From assembly GCA_019635575.1 (NCBI GenBank), contig JAHBZF010000008.1, positions 1-56,919 on the forward strand: a stretch of 56,919 bases of DNA, read 5' to 3'. Shown in pieces: positions 8,316 through 16,712 of this stretch (position 1 is the first letter of the stretch; each line of letters begins with the position of its first letter). This DNA is from Pseudolabrys sp. GTDB taxonomy: Bacteria; Pseudomonadota; Alphaproteobacteria; Rhizobiales; Xanthobacteraceae. The translations under genes and the position numbers were made by a program. The notes beneath the pieces are model-generated. The model saw only the letters and a program-made list of their open reading frames with translations. It was not told where the DNA came from and searched no databases.

Positions 8316-9113
8316 TTACGCTGCCTGGACCGCCCGCACCGGAACCGGCACCTCGCGGTGCGGTTCCCGTTCCGCCGTCCAGGTGATCAGTTCGAACCGG
8401 CCGTCGTGATGCTCGGCGATGGCGGTGCAACTCTCGACCCAGTCGCCGCAATTGAGATAGCCGATGCCGTTCATGTCGCGGATCACCGGGCTGTGGATAT
8501 GACCGCAGATCACGCCATCGACATGGAAGCGAGCCGCTTCGCCGGCCAGCGTGCGCTCATAGTCGCCGATGAAGTTGACCGCATTCTTCACCTTGCTCTT
8601 GGCCCACTGCGACAATGACCAGTACGGGAAGCCGAGCCGGCGGCGCACCGCGTTGAACATGCGATTGACGACGATGGCGATGTCATAGGCCTTGTCGCCC
8701 AGCAGTGCGAGCCAGCGCGCCTGCGTCACCACGAAATCGAAGAAGTCGCCGTGCAGGACGAGATAGCGCCGACCGTCCGGTCCCTCATGAATTGCCTGCT
8801 CGCGCACATCGATGCCGCCGAAATGCGTGCCGTAATAGTCGCGCAGAAATTCGTCGTGATTGCCCGGCAGATAGACGATCGTGGCGCCGGCGCGCGCCTT
8901 GCGCAGCAGCTTCTGCACCACGTCGTTGTGCGCCTGCGGCCAGTACCAGGACGAGCGCAGCGCCCAGCCGTCGACGATGTCGCCGACCAGATAGATCGTC
9001 TGCGCCTCGTGATGCTTGAGGAAATCGAGCAGCCGGTCGGCCTGGCAGCCGCGCATACCCAGATGGACATCGGAGATGAAGAGGCTGCGGAAACGTCTTG
9101 TTTCTGCCGTCAC
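8316..9113 (-). CDS. LpxH-like metallophosphoesterase (UDP-2,3-diacylglucosamine diphosphatase family)
   Basis: A 265-residue calcineurin-like phosphoesterase. All metal-binding blocks are present: FISDVHLG, LVGDIVDGW, LPGNHDE, VLHGDFFD and CGHIHSPVI. The layout and the SSWYWPQAHNDVVQKLLRKARAG-type region (partial quote) belong to the larger LpxH-related family annotated as UDP-2,3-diacylglucosamine diphosphatase, a lipid A step at the inner membrane. Alphaproteobacteria usually carry LpxI for that reaction, so this protein may act on another lipid pyrophosphate or phosphate. GTG 9113 follows GGCGGA with 6 bases; ATG 9158 is possible but has no visible ribosome-binding site. It is divergent from a GT21 glycolipid glycosyltransferase, which supports a lipid-related role. 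Confidence 0.75.
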   Translation of the reverse strand: MTAETRRFRSLFISDVHLGMRGCQADRLLDFLKHHEAQTIYLVGDIVDGWALRSSWYWPQAHNDVVQKLLRKARAGATIVYLPGNHDEFLRDYYGTHFGGIDVREQAIHEGPDGRRYLVLHGDFFDFVVTQARWLALLGDKAYDIAIVVNRMFNAVRRRLGFPYWSLSQWAKSKVKNAVNFIGDYERTLAGEAARFHVDGVICGHIHSPVIRDMNGIGYLNCGDWVESCTAIAEHHDGRFELITWTAEREPHREVPVPVRAVQAA

Positions 9114-9249
9114 GTTTCGTCCGCCGCGTGGTCCGTCCTCATGACAGGAACATCGCATAACCAGATTGCAGTTTGATGACAGGCTGAGTCACATCGGCGT
9201 CACGCGACGCAACGACAACCGCGGGCAGATCATCATCGCCGGACTTCCC

Positions 9250-10377
9250 ATGGACCTGCCGACCCGCATCGCTCTTGTCATCGTCGTGCTCCTCACCGCC
9301 CTCCATGTCGTCAGCCTCGCGCTGGTGATGCTGCGCGGCCGGCGCAACGCGGCCCCCGCGCCCGCCGGTACGCCGCCGGTGAGCATCATCCGGCCCGTCT
9401 GCGGCATCGACAACTATGCGCGCGAGACGCTGGCCTCGACCTTCACGCTCGCCTATCCGCGCTACGAGGTGATCATCTGCGCCGCGCGTGGCGACGACGC
9501 CGCCGTGCCGCTGGTGGAACGACTGATCGAGCGCCATCCGCGCATTCCGGCGCGGCTCCTGATCGGCGAGCAACGGCTCAACGACAATCCGAAGCTCAAC
9601 AATGTCGCCAAGGGCTGGCACGCCGCCGCGCACGACTGGATCGTGATCGCCGACAGCAATGTGCAGATGCCGCCCGACTATCTGCAACGACTGTTGTCGC
9701 GCGTGACGCACGACACCGGCCTCGTCTGCTCGCCGCCGCTCGGCATCGCGCCGGACGGCTTTGCCGCCGATCTCGAATGCGCGTTCCTCAATGGCTTTCA
9801 GGCGCGCTGGCAACTCAATGCCGACGCGCTCGGCTTCGGCTTCGCCCAGGGCAAGACCATGCTGATGCGGCGCGCCGATCTCGAGGCCGCCGGCGGCATC
9901 GCCGCGCTCGCCCGCGAGCTGGCGGAAGACGCCGCCGCCACCAAGGCGTTCCGCGGTCTCGGCCTGCGGGTGCGGCTGACGCGGATGCCGTTCGGCCAGC
10001 CGCTCGGCCGGCGCAGCCTCCGCGATCTGTGGAGCCGGCAGGTGCGCTGGGCGCGGCTGCGGCGCGCGAGCTTCCCGATCTGCTATGCCGCGGAAATCCT
10101 CACCGGACCGCTGCTGCCATTGTTGGGGCTCGCGGTGCTGGCGGACAGCGTCGCGCTGCCGCTTCTGCCCGTCCTGACGCTGTTCGCCGCGCTCTGGTAC
10201 GGCGGCGAGGCGCTGATGACATGGTTCGCCGGATGGCCGCTGTCATGGCGGTTCCTGCCGGCGGCGATCCTGCGCGACCTGATGTTGCCGGCGGTGTGGG
10301 CTGCGGGCTGGTGGCGCGGCCGGTTCGTCTGGCGCGGCACCACCATGTCGGTCGCGCCGGCAGCGTCCCGCTCATAA
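9250..10377 (+). CDS. GT21 family glycosyltransferase (ceramide glucosyltransferase-like), membrane-bound
   Basis: A 375-residue protein with an N-terminal membrane helix (about 5-27), a GT-A catalytic domain and C-terminal hydrophobic helices. The landmarks are VSIIRPVCGID, the DSN acidic site in VIADSNVQMPPDY, an E-D pair in ARELAEDAAATK and the acceptor-site RQVRWAR (Q/RxxRW) motif. This order is typical of GT21 ceramide glucosyltransferases and the related bacterial glycolipid enzymes, including HpnI. It should transfer a sugar from a nucleotide donor to a membrane lipid on the cytoplasmic face. ATG 9250 starts immediately before the first membrane helix; the longer frame from 9166 is not conserved. 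It is divergent from the LpxH-like phosphoesterase, with 136 bases between starts. Confidence 0.8.
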   Translation: MDLPTRIALVIVVLLTALHVVSLALVMLRGRRNAAPAPAGTPPVSIIRPVCGIDNYARETLASTFTLAYPRYEVIICAARGDDAAVPLVERLIERHPRIPARLLIGEQRLNDNPKLNNVAKGWHAAAHDWIVIADSNVQMPPDYLQRLLSRVTHDTGLVCSPPLGIAPDGFAADLECAFLNGFQARWQLNADALGFGFAQGKTMLMRRADLEAAGGIAALARELAEDAAATKAFRGLGLRVRLTRMPFGQPLGRRSLRDLWSRQVRWARLRRASFPICYAAEILTGPLLPLLGLAVLADSVALPLLPVLTLFAALWYGGEALMTWFAGWPLSWRFLPAAILRDLMLPAVWAAGWWRGRFVWRGTTMSVAPAASRS

Positions 10378-10453
10378 ATTCCGCCGATTGACCTTCGCGC
10401 CCGGACCGCCTTACCTCCCGCATCGACACGACAGCGAGCGAGGAGTGGCTCTC

Positions 10454-11233
10454 ATGGATCTCGGAATTACCGGCCGCAAGGCGATCGTCTGCGCCTCGAG
10501 CAAGGGCCTCGGCCGCGCCTGCGCGCAGGCGCTCGCCGCCGCCGGCTGCGAGGTGGTGATCAACGGCCGCGACGCCGCGACACTGGAGCAGACCGCCGAG
10601 GCGCTCCGTAAAGCGACCGGCGCGACCATTCACGCGGTCGCCGGCGATGTCGGCACCGCCAAGGGTCAGGCTGCCCTGCTCGCCGCCTGCCCGCAGCCGG
10701 ACATCCTGATCAACAACAACGGCGGGCCGCCGCTGAAGGATTTCCGCCAGCTCTCGCGCGAGCAGATGCTCGACGGCGTCGTCGCCAACATGGTCGGTGC
10801 GATCGAACTCATACAGAAAGTCATCGATCCGATGCTGGAGCGGCGGTTCGGCCGCATCATCAACATCACCTCCGGCTCGGTGAAGATGCCGCTCGCCGGG
10901 CTCGATCTCTCGTCGGGCGCGCGCGCCGGCCTCACCGCCTTCGTCGCCGGGGTCGCGCGCAGCGTCGCCGACAAGAATGTCACCATCAACAATCTGCTGC
11001 CGGGCGCGTTCGAGACCGACCGGCAGAAATCCGGCCTCAAGAAAAACGCCGAGATGAAAGGTACCACCGTCGAGCAGGCCGCCGCGGCGCGGCTGGCGAC
11101 GATCCCGGCGCGGCGGTTCGGCGATCCGGGCGAATTCGGCGCCGCCTGCGCGTTCCTGTGCTCGGCGCAGGCCGGCTATATCACCGGGCAGAGCCTGCTG
11201 ATCGACGGCGGCGCGTTCCCCGGCGTGATGTAG
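10454..11233 (+). CDS. SDR-family oxidoreductase with substituted catalytic Tyr/Lys
   Basis: A 259-residue classical-length short-chain dehydrogenase. The nucleotide loop reads CASSKGLGRA instead of TGxxxGxG, the NNAG-like motif is INNNGGPP, and the catalytic Ser is in NITSGSVKM. Where YxxxK is expected the sequence is LSSGARAGL, so the usual Tyr is Ser and the Lys is Arg. The C-terminal FLCSAQAGYITGQSLLIDGG is standard. I recall a subgroup with LSNGARxGL at this place, so the change is probably lineage-wide rather than decay. Function is unknown; it may bind NAD(P) without ordinary alcohol-dehydrogenase chemistry. ATG 10454 follows AGGAG with about 9 bases. A hairpin terminator follows. Confidence 0.8.
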   Translation: MDLGITGRKAIVCASSKGLGRACAQALAAAGCEVVINGRDAATLEQTAEALRKATGATIHAVAGDVGTAKGQAALLAACPQPDILINNNGGPPLKDFRQLSREQMLDGVVANMVGAIELIQKVIDPMLERRFGRIINITSGSVKMPLAGLDLSSGARAGLTAFVAGVARSVADKNVTINNLLPGAFETDRQKSGLKKNAEMKGTTVEQAAAARLATIPARRFGDPGEFGAACAFLCSAQAGYITGQSLLIDGGAFPGVM

Positions 11234-11256
11234 AGACCAGCGTCATCGACGCAAAG

Positions 11257-11289
11257 AAAAAGGCCGGCATCGCTGCCGGCCTTTGTTTT
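11257..11289. terminator. Bidirectional hairpin terminator
   Basis: An 11-base stem (AAAGGCCGGCA / TGCCGGCCTTT) with a 4-base loop. It is followed on the plus strand by GTTTTG and on the minus strand by TTCTTTG. It separates the SDR gene from the convergent FadL gene. Confidence 0.85.
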
Positions 11290-11308
11290 GCCGACGCCGT
11301 GACGCCGG

Positions 11309-12652
11309 TTATTTCGTGACCAGATGCGTGCGCCGGGGCGCCGGATCGGCGTCCCACTGATAGCGCATCGCCACCGACAAGATGTGGATGTTGGACGACA
11401 CCGAACCGATATAGGTGCCGAGCGCCGGGCTGAACCAAGGATTGCCCGAGGCGGCGCTGATGTTGATCGGCGTGTTCTTCACGTCGATGAAGGAATAGCC
11501 GAGGTCGAAGGTCAGCCCCTGGAACGCGGCCGGCTTGTAGCTGGCGCCGACCGAGTACCACATGCGGTCATTGTCCGGCAGGCGCGGCGTGCGCACAGCG
11601 TCGGTGATCGGGCTTTTCTCGAAAGCGATGCCGGCGCGCAGCGTGAGCTGCGGGTCGACCTTGTATTCGCCGCCGAGCGAATAGAAGAAGCCGTCGCTGT
11701 AATTGAACGGGAAGCGCACCGCGCCTGCGCCGATCAATGCCGGAGCGCCATTCGGCTGCAGCAGGTTGGCAGTGCCGATGCGGCTCCAGCCGCTCCATTC
11801 GAAGCCTGCGAGCAACGTGAAGCGGTCGCCGATACCCTGGCGCAAACCGACCGTGATCATGTCCGGCAGGTTCAGCGTGGTGTTGACCGAGCCGGGTGTG
11901 CCTGGCACGGCACCCGGCAGCGTCATGTTGCCGTTGATTTTCTGATTGATCGCGGAGCGATAGCCGATACCGATCTGCGTGGTCGGCGTCGGCGTGATGG
12001 TCGCGCCGAGGGTGAAGCCGTAGCCGAAGCCGGCGCCGCCGATCTGCGCGGTGGTCGCCGGAAACGCGCCGACGAGCTGGCCGTACTGCACCTGCATGTA
12101 CTGCACCTGCACACCCGCGGCGACGCTCAGCCAGTCGTTGAACTTGTAGGCGATGGTCGGCGAGGTGTTGTAGGTGCGGATGCTCGACTGCTGGGCATAG
12201 GCCGCGCCCGCCCAGGTGGTCGGGAAACTGACGCCGAGGCCGAACGGCGCATTGACCGAGAGGCCGAGCCAGAGGTCCGGCGACAACTGCCAGCTTCCGT
12301 AGACATTCGGAACGATCGCCTGATCGCCGGAATTGCCGAGGTCGCCGCGATAAAGCGCGCCAATCACCGGCGCGCCCGCCAGCGTGCTCGCCGAATAGGA
12401 ATGCGCGGCGCTCGGGAAAATACCGGTGACGCCGGCCTCAAAGGTCTTGCCGCTGAACTGGGTAATCGTCGCCGGATTCCAGAACATCGACGACAGCGCG
12501 CCGCCCGCGGCGATGCCGGCAAATGACGCGCCCTGCCCCGCGGCGCTCTGCTCGCGCAGCGCGAAACCACCGGCCTGCGCCGTTGCGCTCGCAAGTGCCA
12601 AGGTCGCGATGGCACTGCTCGCAAGCAGAATCGTTCTGATGGATTGTTTCAA
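11309..12652 (-). CDS. FadL/OmpP1-family outer membrane transport protein
   Basis: A 447-residue outer membrane protein. A signal peptide (KQSIRTILLASSAIATLAL ending ATAQA) is followed by the FadL hallmark start GGFALREQSAAGQGASFAG and SSMFWNPATI, which forms the plug region. Repeating aromatic/Gly strands follow, as expected of a 14-strand barrel for hydrophobic substrates such as fatty acids or aromatics. No start ATG fits; TTG 12652 is preceded by GGGGGG with 5 bases between and begins exactly at the signal peptide. The frame to GTG 12745 is not signal-like. The last residues are not an aromatic, but ...RTHLVTK, which is unusual for barrels though tolerated in FadL. Convergent with the SDR; a terminator lies between them. 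Confidence 0.85.
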   Translation of the reverse strand: MKQSIRTILLASSAIATLALASATAQAGGFALREQSAAGQGASFAGIAAGGALSSMFWNPATITQFSGKTFEAGVTGIFPSAAHSYSASTLAGAPVIGALYRGDLGNSGDQAIVPNVYGSWQLSPDLWLGLSVNAPFGLGVSFPTTWAGAAYAQQSSIRTYNTSPTIAYKFNDWLSVAAGVQVQYMQVQYGQLVGAFPATTAQIGGAGFGYGFTLGATITPTPTTQIGIGYRSAINQKINGNMTLPGAVPGTPGSVNTTLNLPDMITVGLRQGIGDRFTLLAGFEWSGWSRIGTANLLQPNGAPALIGAGAVRFPFNYSDGFFYSLGGEYKVDPQLTLRAGIAFEKSPITDAVRTPRLPDNDRMWYSVGASYKPAAFQGLTFDLGYSFIDVKNTPINISAASGNPWFSPALGTYIGSVSSNIHILSVAMRYQWDADPAPRRTHLVTK

Positions 12653-13018
12653 GATCGCCCCCCAATGCGGAATTGCATCCGCTTCATCACGATGGTGTGG
12701 AGGAATCTTTTGGCTGACAAGCAGAGCGCGGAGTGAATCGAACACACATCAGCGGTCTCGCGTCAGATTCAATGCGAGAGTCACTGTGGCGCTACACTCG
12801 AAATAAACAGAAGATAAAGTTCCTTTTTATTGTTATATTTTCTAGATAAACAATCGGCAGGCGATCGTGCCGATCCTCTTATCCATCATCCAGGCTTCCC
12901 GTTCAAAGAAAGGACAGCTTTCCTCACCCGTCCGTTGTCACGCGATCTTGCGGCGGCGCAATCGCAATCGCATGATCCGGCGCCTTCCAACCTCGCTGCA
13001 CACCCAAAGGATTGAAGA
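12653..13018. other. 366-base divergent intergenic region between FadL and FAH-family genes
   Basis: No convincing gene lies here. A 60-aa plus-strand frame (12830-13015) has no coding character. Bases about 12790-12855 are markedly AT-rich within a GC-rich genome (runs such as TTTTTATTG and TTATATTTTCTAG), which suits promoters for one or both flanking genes. No -35/-10 pair could be fixed by eye. Confidence 0.5.
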
Positions 13019-13873
13019 ATGAAGCTCGTGCGTTTCGGCGCGCCCGGCAAGGAAAAGCCCGGCGCCATCGGCCCCGACGGCAAGATCCGCGACCTGTCGC
13101 GTCTGGTGAAAGACATCGACGGCGACATGCTCAAGGACGGCGGACTGGCGAAGCTCAAGAAGGCCAATCTGGCACGGATGAAACCGGTCGCCGGCAAACC
13201 GCGGCTCGGCCCCTGCCTCGGCAACGTGCGCAACGTCGTCGCCATCGGGCTGAATTATTCGGACCATGCGGCCGAGGCCGGCATGCCGATCCCGAAGGAG
13301 CCGATCATCTTCTTCAAGCACACCGGCGCGATCTGCGGCCCGAACGACAACACCATGGTGCCGAAAGAGTCGGCCAAGCTCGACTACGAGGTCGAACTCG
13401 GCATCGTCATCGGCAAGCGCGCGCGCAACATCCCGTCGAAGGACAAGGCGCTCGATTTCGTCGCCGGCTATTTCCTGCACAACGATGTGTCGGAACGCTC
13501 GTTCCAGATCGACCGCTCCGGCGGCCAGTGGGGCAAAGGCAAGGGCTGCGAGACCTTCGCGCCGATCGGGCCGTGGTTCGTCACCAAGGACGAGATCAAG
13601 GATCCGCAGAACCTCGATATGTGGCTCGACGTCAACGGCGAGAAGCGCCAGCGCGGCAACACCAAGACGATGATCTTCGGCTGCGCGCATCTGGTCTGGT
13701 ACTGCTCGCAGTTCATGATCCTGTCGCCCGGCGACATCATCGTCACCGGCACGCCGCCCGGCGTCGGCCTCGGGTTCAAGCCGGAGCCGAAATTCCTGAA
13801 AGCCGGCGATGTGGTCACGCTCGGCATCCAGGGCCTCGGCGAACAGCGCCAGACCATCGTGCCGTTCAAATAA
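13019..13873 (+). CDS. Fumarylacetoacetate hydrolase (FAH) family protein
   Basis: A 284-residue protein with a short N-terminal domain (1-65) and an FAH domain. Landmarks are NVVAIGLNYSDHAAEAG, PIIFFKHTGAICGPND, the metal-binding Glu pair in DYEVELGIVIGKRARNI, YFLHNDVSERSFQ and the late GDIIVTGTPPGVG. The family cleaves or isomerises C-C bonds of oxo-acids; members include ureidoglycolate lyase-like proteins and 2-hydroxyhepta-2,4-diene-1,7-dioate isomerase, so the substrate stays open. ATG 13019 has AAGGA about 8-9 bases upstream. It stands alone, possibly sharing its promoter region with the divergent fadL-like gene, which could indicate joint use of an aromatic or fatty substrate (weak inference). 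A strong terminator follows. Confidence 0.85.
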   Translation: MKLVRFGAPGKEKPGAIGPDGKIRDLSRLVKDIDGDMLKDGGLAKLKKANLARMKPVAGKPRLGPCLGNVRNVVAIGLNYSDHAAEAGMPIPKEPIIFFKHTGAICGPNDNTMVPKESAKLDYEVELGIVIGKRARNIPSKDKALDFVAGYFLHNDVSERSFQIDRSGGQWGKGKGCETFAPIGPWFVTKDEIKDPQNLDMWLDVNGEKRQRGNTKTMIFGCAHLVWYCSQFMILSPGDIIVTGTPPGVGLGFKPEPKFLKAGDVVTLGIQGLGEQRQTIVPFK

Positions 13874-13896
13874 GCGGCGCCAGATCGGCGAAAGAA

Positions 13897-13931
13897 AAAA
13901 GCCCCGGGTTTCCCCGGGGCTTTCGTTTTGC
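13897..13931. terminator. Bidirectional hairpin terminator
   Basis: A GC-rich stem (AAAGCCCCGGG / CCCGGGGCTTT, small loop) lies with an A-run on its left and TTTCGTTTT on its right. It lies between the convergent FAH-family and Omp25-like genes and can serve both. Confidence 0.85.
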
Positions 13932-13946
13932 GGATCGCGTGAGCGA

Positions 13947-14603
13947 TTAGAAGCGGTAGTTGATACCGGCGCGCACGACGTTCGCCTTGAAGCTCACATT
14001 GTTGGTGAGCGGCGCGACGGCGGCGTTGAAGCTGCCGAGATCGACATAGAGATATTCGGCGCGGACGCTCCAGGCGCCGAACATGGCATATTCCAGACCG
14101 CCGCCGAGCGCATAGCCGGTGCGGTTGCTGCTGGCGCCGGCGAGCGGGGTCTCCGCCTTGACGTTGCCGAACGCGACACCGCCGGTGAAGTACGGCAGGA
14201 ACCGGTCGAAGGCGTAACCGATACGGCCGCGGCCGGTGGCGAGCCAGGTGTTCTTGGTGGTGCAGGTGGTGCCGCCGCAGGCGGTGTCGCCCTTCATCGC
14301 CGAATAGTCGTAGTCGCCTTCAAGACCGAAGACGAACGAGCCGATCTGGTAGTTGTAGCCGATCTGACCACCACCAACGAAGCCCTTCGGGCTCGTGCTG
14401 GTGCCGGCCGGGAAATCCCAGTCCGACTTGCCGAAGCCGTAGCCGGCATTGGCGCCGATGTAGAAGCCGGTCCACGAGAAGATCGGGTCGGCGACGTAAG
14501 CCGGGGCTTTGTAAACCGGGCGCGGAAGATCCGCCGCCAGGGCGTTGCTCACCACGAACGATGCCGCGGCGATCAGGGACAGTTTCAGCAGGTTTGCTTT
14601 CAT
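13947..14603 (-). CDS. Omp25/Omp31-like outer membrane beta-barrel porin
   Basis: A 218-residue outer membrane protein. The signal peptide (MKANLLKLSLIAAASFVVS to ALA) is followed by ADLPRPVYKAPAYV, the typical mature start of rhizobial and Bradyrhizobium small porins. Then come FSWTGFYIGANAGYGFG and GFVGGGQIGYNYQ, the surface-antigen-like barrel pattern, ending with RAGINYRF, whose terminal Phe is the outer membrane assembly signal. It probably forms an 8-strand barrel that stabilises the envelope. The pair of cysteines in a CGGTTC loop suggests an extracellular disulfide. ATG 14603 is chosen because the signal peptide starts there; the frame upstream to 14690 is not conserved. Confidence 0.88.
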   Translation of the reverse strand: MKANLLKLSLIAAASFVVSNALAADLPRPVYKAPAYVADPIFSWTGFYIGANAGYGFGKSDWDFPAGTSTSPKGFVGGGQIGYNYQIGSFVFGLEGDYDYSAMKGDTACGGTTCTTKNTWLATGRGRIGYAFDRFLPYFTGGVAFGNVKAETPLAGASSNRTGYALGGGLEYAMFGAWSVRAEYLYVDLGSFNAAVAPLTNNVSFKANVVRAGINYRF

Positions 14604-15240
14604 GTTCTCGATCCGATGTTCCGTCTCGTTGTTGATGGCTCGATGTGCGAAAGACGGACGACCCCGCAGCATCTGAAAGTATGAACGCACGCAGTAGGCT
14701 TACTCAGACCCCCATGCGGCCGCCTCAGCGGGACCGCGCAGGGAATTGCAGATGGCTTCCGGGCGGAAGCGAAATTCGATGCGGATGCGAAGCCGCAAGG
14801 CAGGTGGGGCTGGGATGGCAGGAGCCCGCGCCAAATGCGCCGTCGCTCGTGACCACAATCATGATCGCAGTCTTGGCGACGCTCAGGCCCGCCCCGATCC
14901 GACGTGTCATGGTCAGCCCCCTAACCGAGCCACGACGGCAACCGGCCGGCGCGGCACACCTGCATCGCGGCGCAAAGCAACCGGGACGCGTGGAGGCTAA
15001 TTCACGCGAGAACGCTTAAAGGGGGGTTAACCCTAACGGGGGGTGAAGACCGATCACCGCAATTGATGGCCGGTGTGGCTTTCAGGTCACGGAGGCTGGC
15101 GGTGGAACCGATCCATCCGGAAAACCGGCCGCTCCGGAGGGCCGGAGCCCGGATAAACCCGTCCGGAACGCGGCCCGCCGCCGGCGGCGCGCCTTAAAGG
15201 AAAACCCGAGGGGAGCCCCGCGCCGGTAGCCTACGGGCGG
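14604..15240. other. 637-base region without a confident gene
   Basis: This stretch separates the Omp25-like gene from the end of thiD. It is GC-rich with several short inverted repeats, e.g. CCGGCCGCTCCGGAGGGCCGG near 15125, and G-runs around 15020-15045 (AAAGGGGGGTTAACCC). A 61-codon minus-strand frame (14910-14725) starts with ATG 7 bases after GGGGG and has a hydrophobic N-terminal part, but the rest is Pro/Ser/His-rich with no recognisable similarity, so I do not call it. The Omp25 5' region and promoter should be near 14610-14700. Confidence 0.4.
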
Positions 15241-16053
15241 TTAGGCGGCCCCCGGAGGCCACCAACGATGAAAGTGGTGCACCGGGCCAAGCCCGTGGCC
15301 GATTTTCAAGTCTTCGGCCGCGGCAATGGCGGCGGTGATGTAAGCCTTCGCGTTCTCGACAGCCGTTTGCAGCGGCTCGCCCTTGGCGAGACCGGCAGCG
15401 ATGGCCGACGACAGCGTGCAGCCGGTGCCGTGGGTATGGCGCGTGGCGATGCGTTCTGCGACCAGCCGCGTCACGCCGGATGGCGTGACCAGCAGATCGG
15501 TGCTCTGGGGCCCCTCGCCGTGGCCGCCCTTGACCAGCACCGCCCCGGCGCCGAGCGCCAGCAGCGCATGGCCCTGCGCCTCCATCTCGCGCTCGTCGCG
15601 CGCGACGGGCGACGACAGCAGCGCCGCCGCTTCGGGCAGATTGGGCGTGACCAGGGCCGCACGCGGGAACAGGTCGTTGCGCAGGGTCTCGACCGCTTCG
15701 GCCGCGAGCAGGCGATCGCCGGAGCCGGCGATCATCACCGGGTCGAGCACAACGTTCGTCGCGTGATGCCGGTCGAGGCCCGCCGCCACCGCGCGGATCG
15801 TGCCGGGTTGCGACAGCATGCCGATCTTCACGGCGTTGACCGCGAGATCGGAGAACACCGCGTCGATCTGCGCGGCGATGAAATCCGGCGGCACGTCGTG
15901 GATCGCGGTGACGCCTTTGGTGTTCTGCGCGGTCAGCGCCGCCAGCACCGAGGCGCCATAGACGCCGAGCGCGGAAAAGGTTTTCAGGTCGGCCTGGATG
16001 CCGGCACCGCCGGACGAATCCGAGCCGGCGATGGTGACGGCAATCGCGGTCAT
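15241..16053 (-). CDS. thiD: Hydroxymethylpyrimidine/phosphomethylpyrimidine kinase ThiD
   Basis: A 270-residue ribokinase-fold enzyme that phosphorylates HMP to HMP-P and then HMP-PP for thiamine synthesis in the cytoplasm. It keeps the family start [50 protein letters not shown], the VLVKGGHG segment, and the anion-hole/catalytic block [16 protein letters not shown]. The ATG overlaps the thiE stop by 4 bases (ATGA), so translation is coupled. It is the last gene of the thiM-thiE-thiD unit, controlled by the TPP riboswitch before thiM. Length is normal for ThiD without a ThiE or TenA fusion. Confidence 0.95.
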   Translation of the reverse strand: MTAIAVTIAGSDSSGGAGIQADLKTFSALGVYGASVLAALTAQNTKGVTAIHDVPPDFIAAQIDAVFSDLAVNAVKIGMLSQPGTIRAVAAGLDRHHATNVVLDPVMIAGSGDRLLAAEAVETLRNDLFPRAALVTPNLPEAAALLSSPVARDEREMEAQGHALLALGAGAVLVKGGHGEGPQSTDLLVTPSGVTRLVAERIATRHTHGTGCTLSSAIAAGLAKGEPLQTAVENAKAYITAAIAAAEDLKIGHGLGPVHHFHRWWPPGAA

Positions 16054-16712
16054 GCGGCACCTCGCTTGGTCAGCGCCGCGTCGATGCGCTGGCGCATCTC
16101 CCGCGCGGCCGCGGCGGGATCGGGTCCACGCGACAGCGCGGAAATGACCGCGACGCCATCGGCCCCAGAGGCAATCACATCACCGGCATTGGAGGCGTCG
16201 ATGCCGGCGATGGCGCAGATCGGATAGCCGGGCTTGCGCTGGCGGATCACCGCGGCGATGCGGCGGAAACCGTCGAGACCGACCGGCGGATCACGGTTGT
16301 CCTTCGACGTGGTGGTGAACACGCCACCGATCGCCACATACGTGAGCAACTCGAGCGGCGCGGCCTGCGCCTGTTCGATGGTCTTGATGCTCAAGCCGAT
16401 GCAGGCATCCGCGCCGAGCAGCAGCCGCGCGTCCTCGACCGCCATATCGTCCTGGCCGACATGCACGCCGTCGGCGCCACTCGCGAGCGCGACATCGACG
16501 CGGTCGTTGATGAGGAGCGGCACGCCGGCGGGACGCAACGCCGCGATCAGCGCGCGAGCACGGGCCACCATCTCCCGCGTCGATCCCATCTTGTCGCGCA
16601 ACTGCACCAGGGTCGCGCCGCCGCGCGCGACCGCCGCGCCGAGCGCGGCAAGATCGTGACCGCCGAGATGTTCGGGATCGATCAGGGCATAGAGACGCAG
16701 ATCGGTTTTCAT
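16050..16712 (-). CDS. thiE: Thiamine phosphate synthase ThiE
   Basis: A 220-residue TIM-barrel enzyme joining HMP-PP and thiazole phosphate to give thiamine phosphate. Visible landmarks are LVQLRDK (pyrimidine-pyrophosphate site), [18 protein letters not shown] with VHVGQDDM next, and [15 protein letters not shown], the phosphate-binding loop; [20 protein letters not shown] closes the barrel. It overlaps thiM upstream and thiD downstream by 4 bases each, giving a tightly coupled salvage operon. ATG 16712 fits the usual family length. The presence of thiM and thiD but not thiC/thiG in the window points to salvage of pyrimidine and thiazole moieties, although de novo genes may lie elsewhere. 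Confidence 0.95.
   Translation of the reverse strand: MKTDLRLYALIDPEHLGGHDLAALGAAVARGGATLVQLRDKMGSTREMVARARALIAALRPAGVPLLINDRVDVALASGADGVHVGQDDMAVEDARLLLGADACIGLSIKTIEQAQAAPLELLTYVAIGGVFTTTSKDNRDPPVGLDGFRRIAAVIRQRKPGYPICAIAGIDASNAGDVIASGADGVAVISALSRGPDPAAAAREMRQRIDAALTKRGAA

Noticed and set aside
11324..12526. 400-codon plus-strand open frame
   Set aside because: Antisense to the FadL-family porin with signal peptide and FadL N-terminal signature.
12830..13015. 61-codon frame just before the FAH-family gene
   Set aside because: No ribosome-binding site or recognisable sequence; lies in the AT-rich regulatory gap.
14725..14910. 61-codon minus-strand frame in the gap
   Set aside because: A plausible ribosome-binding site exists, but the sequence is Pro/Ser/His-rich and unlike any known family; kept only as a low-interest lead.
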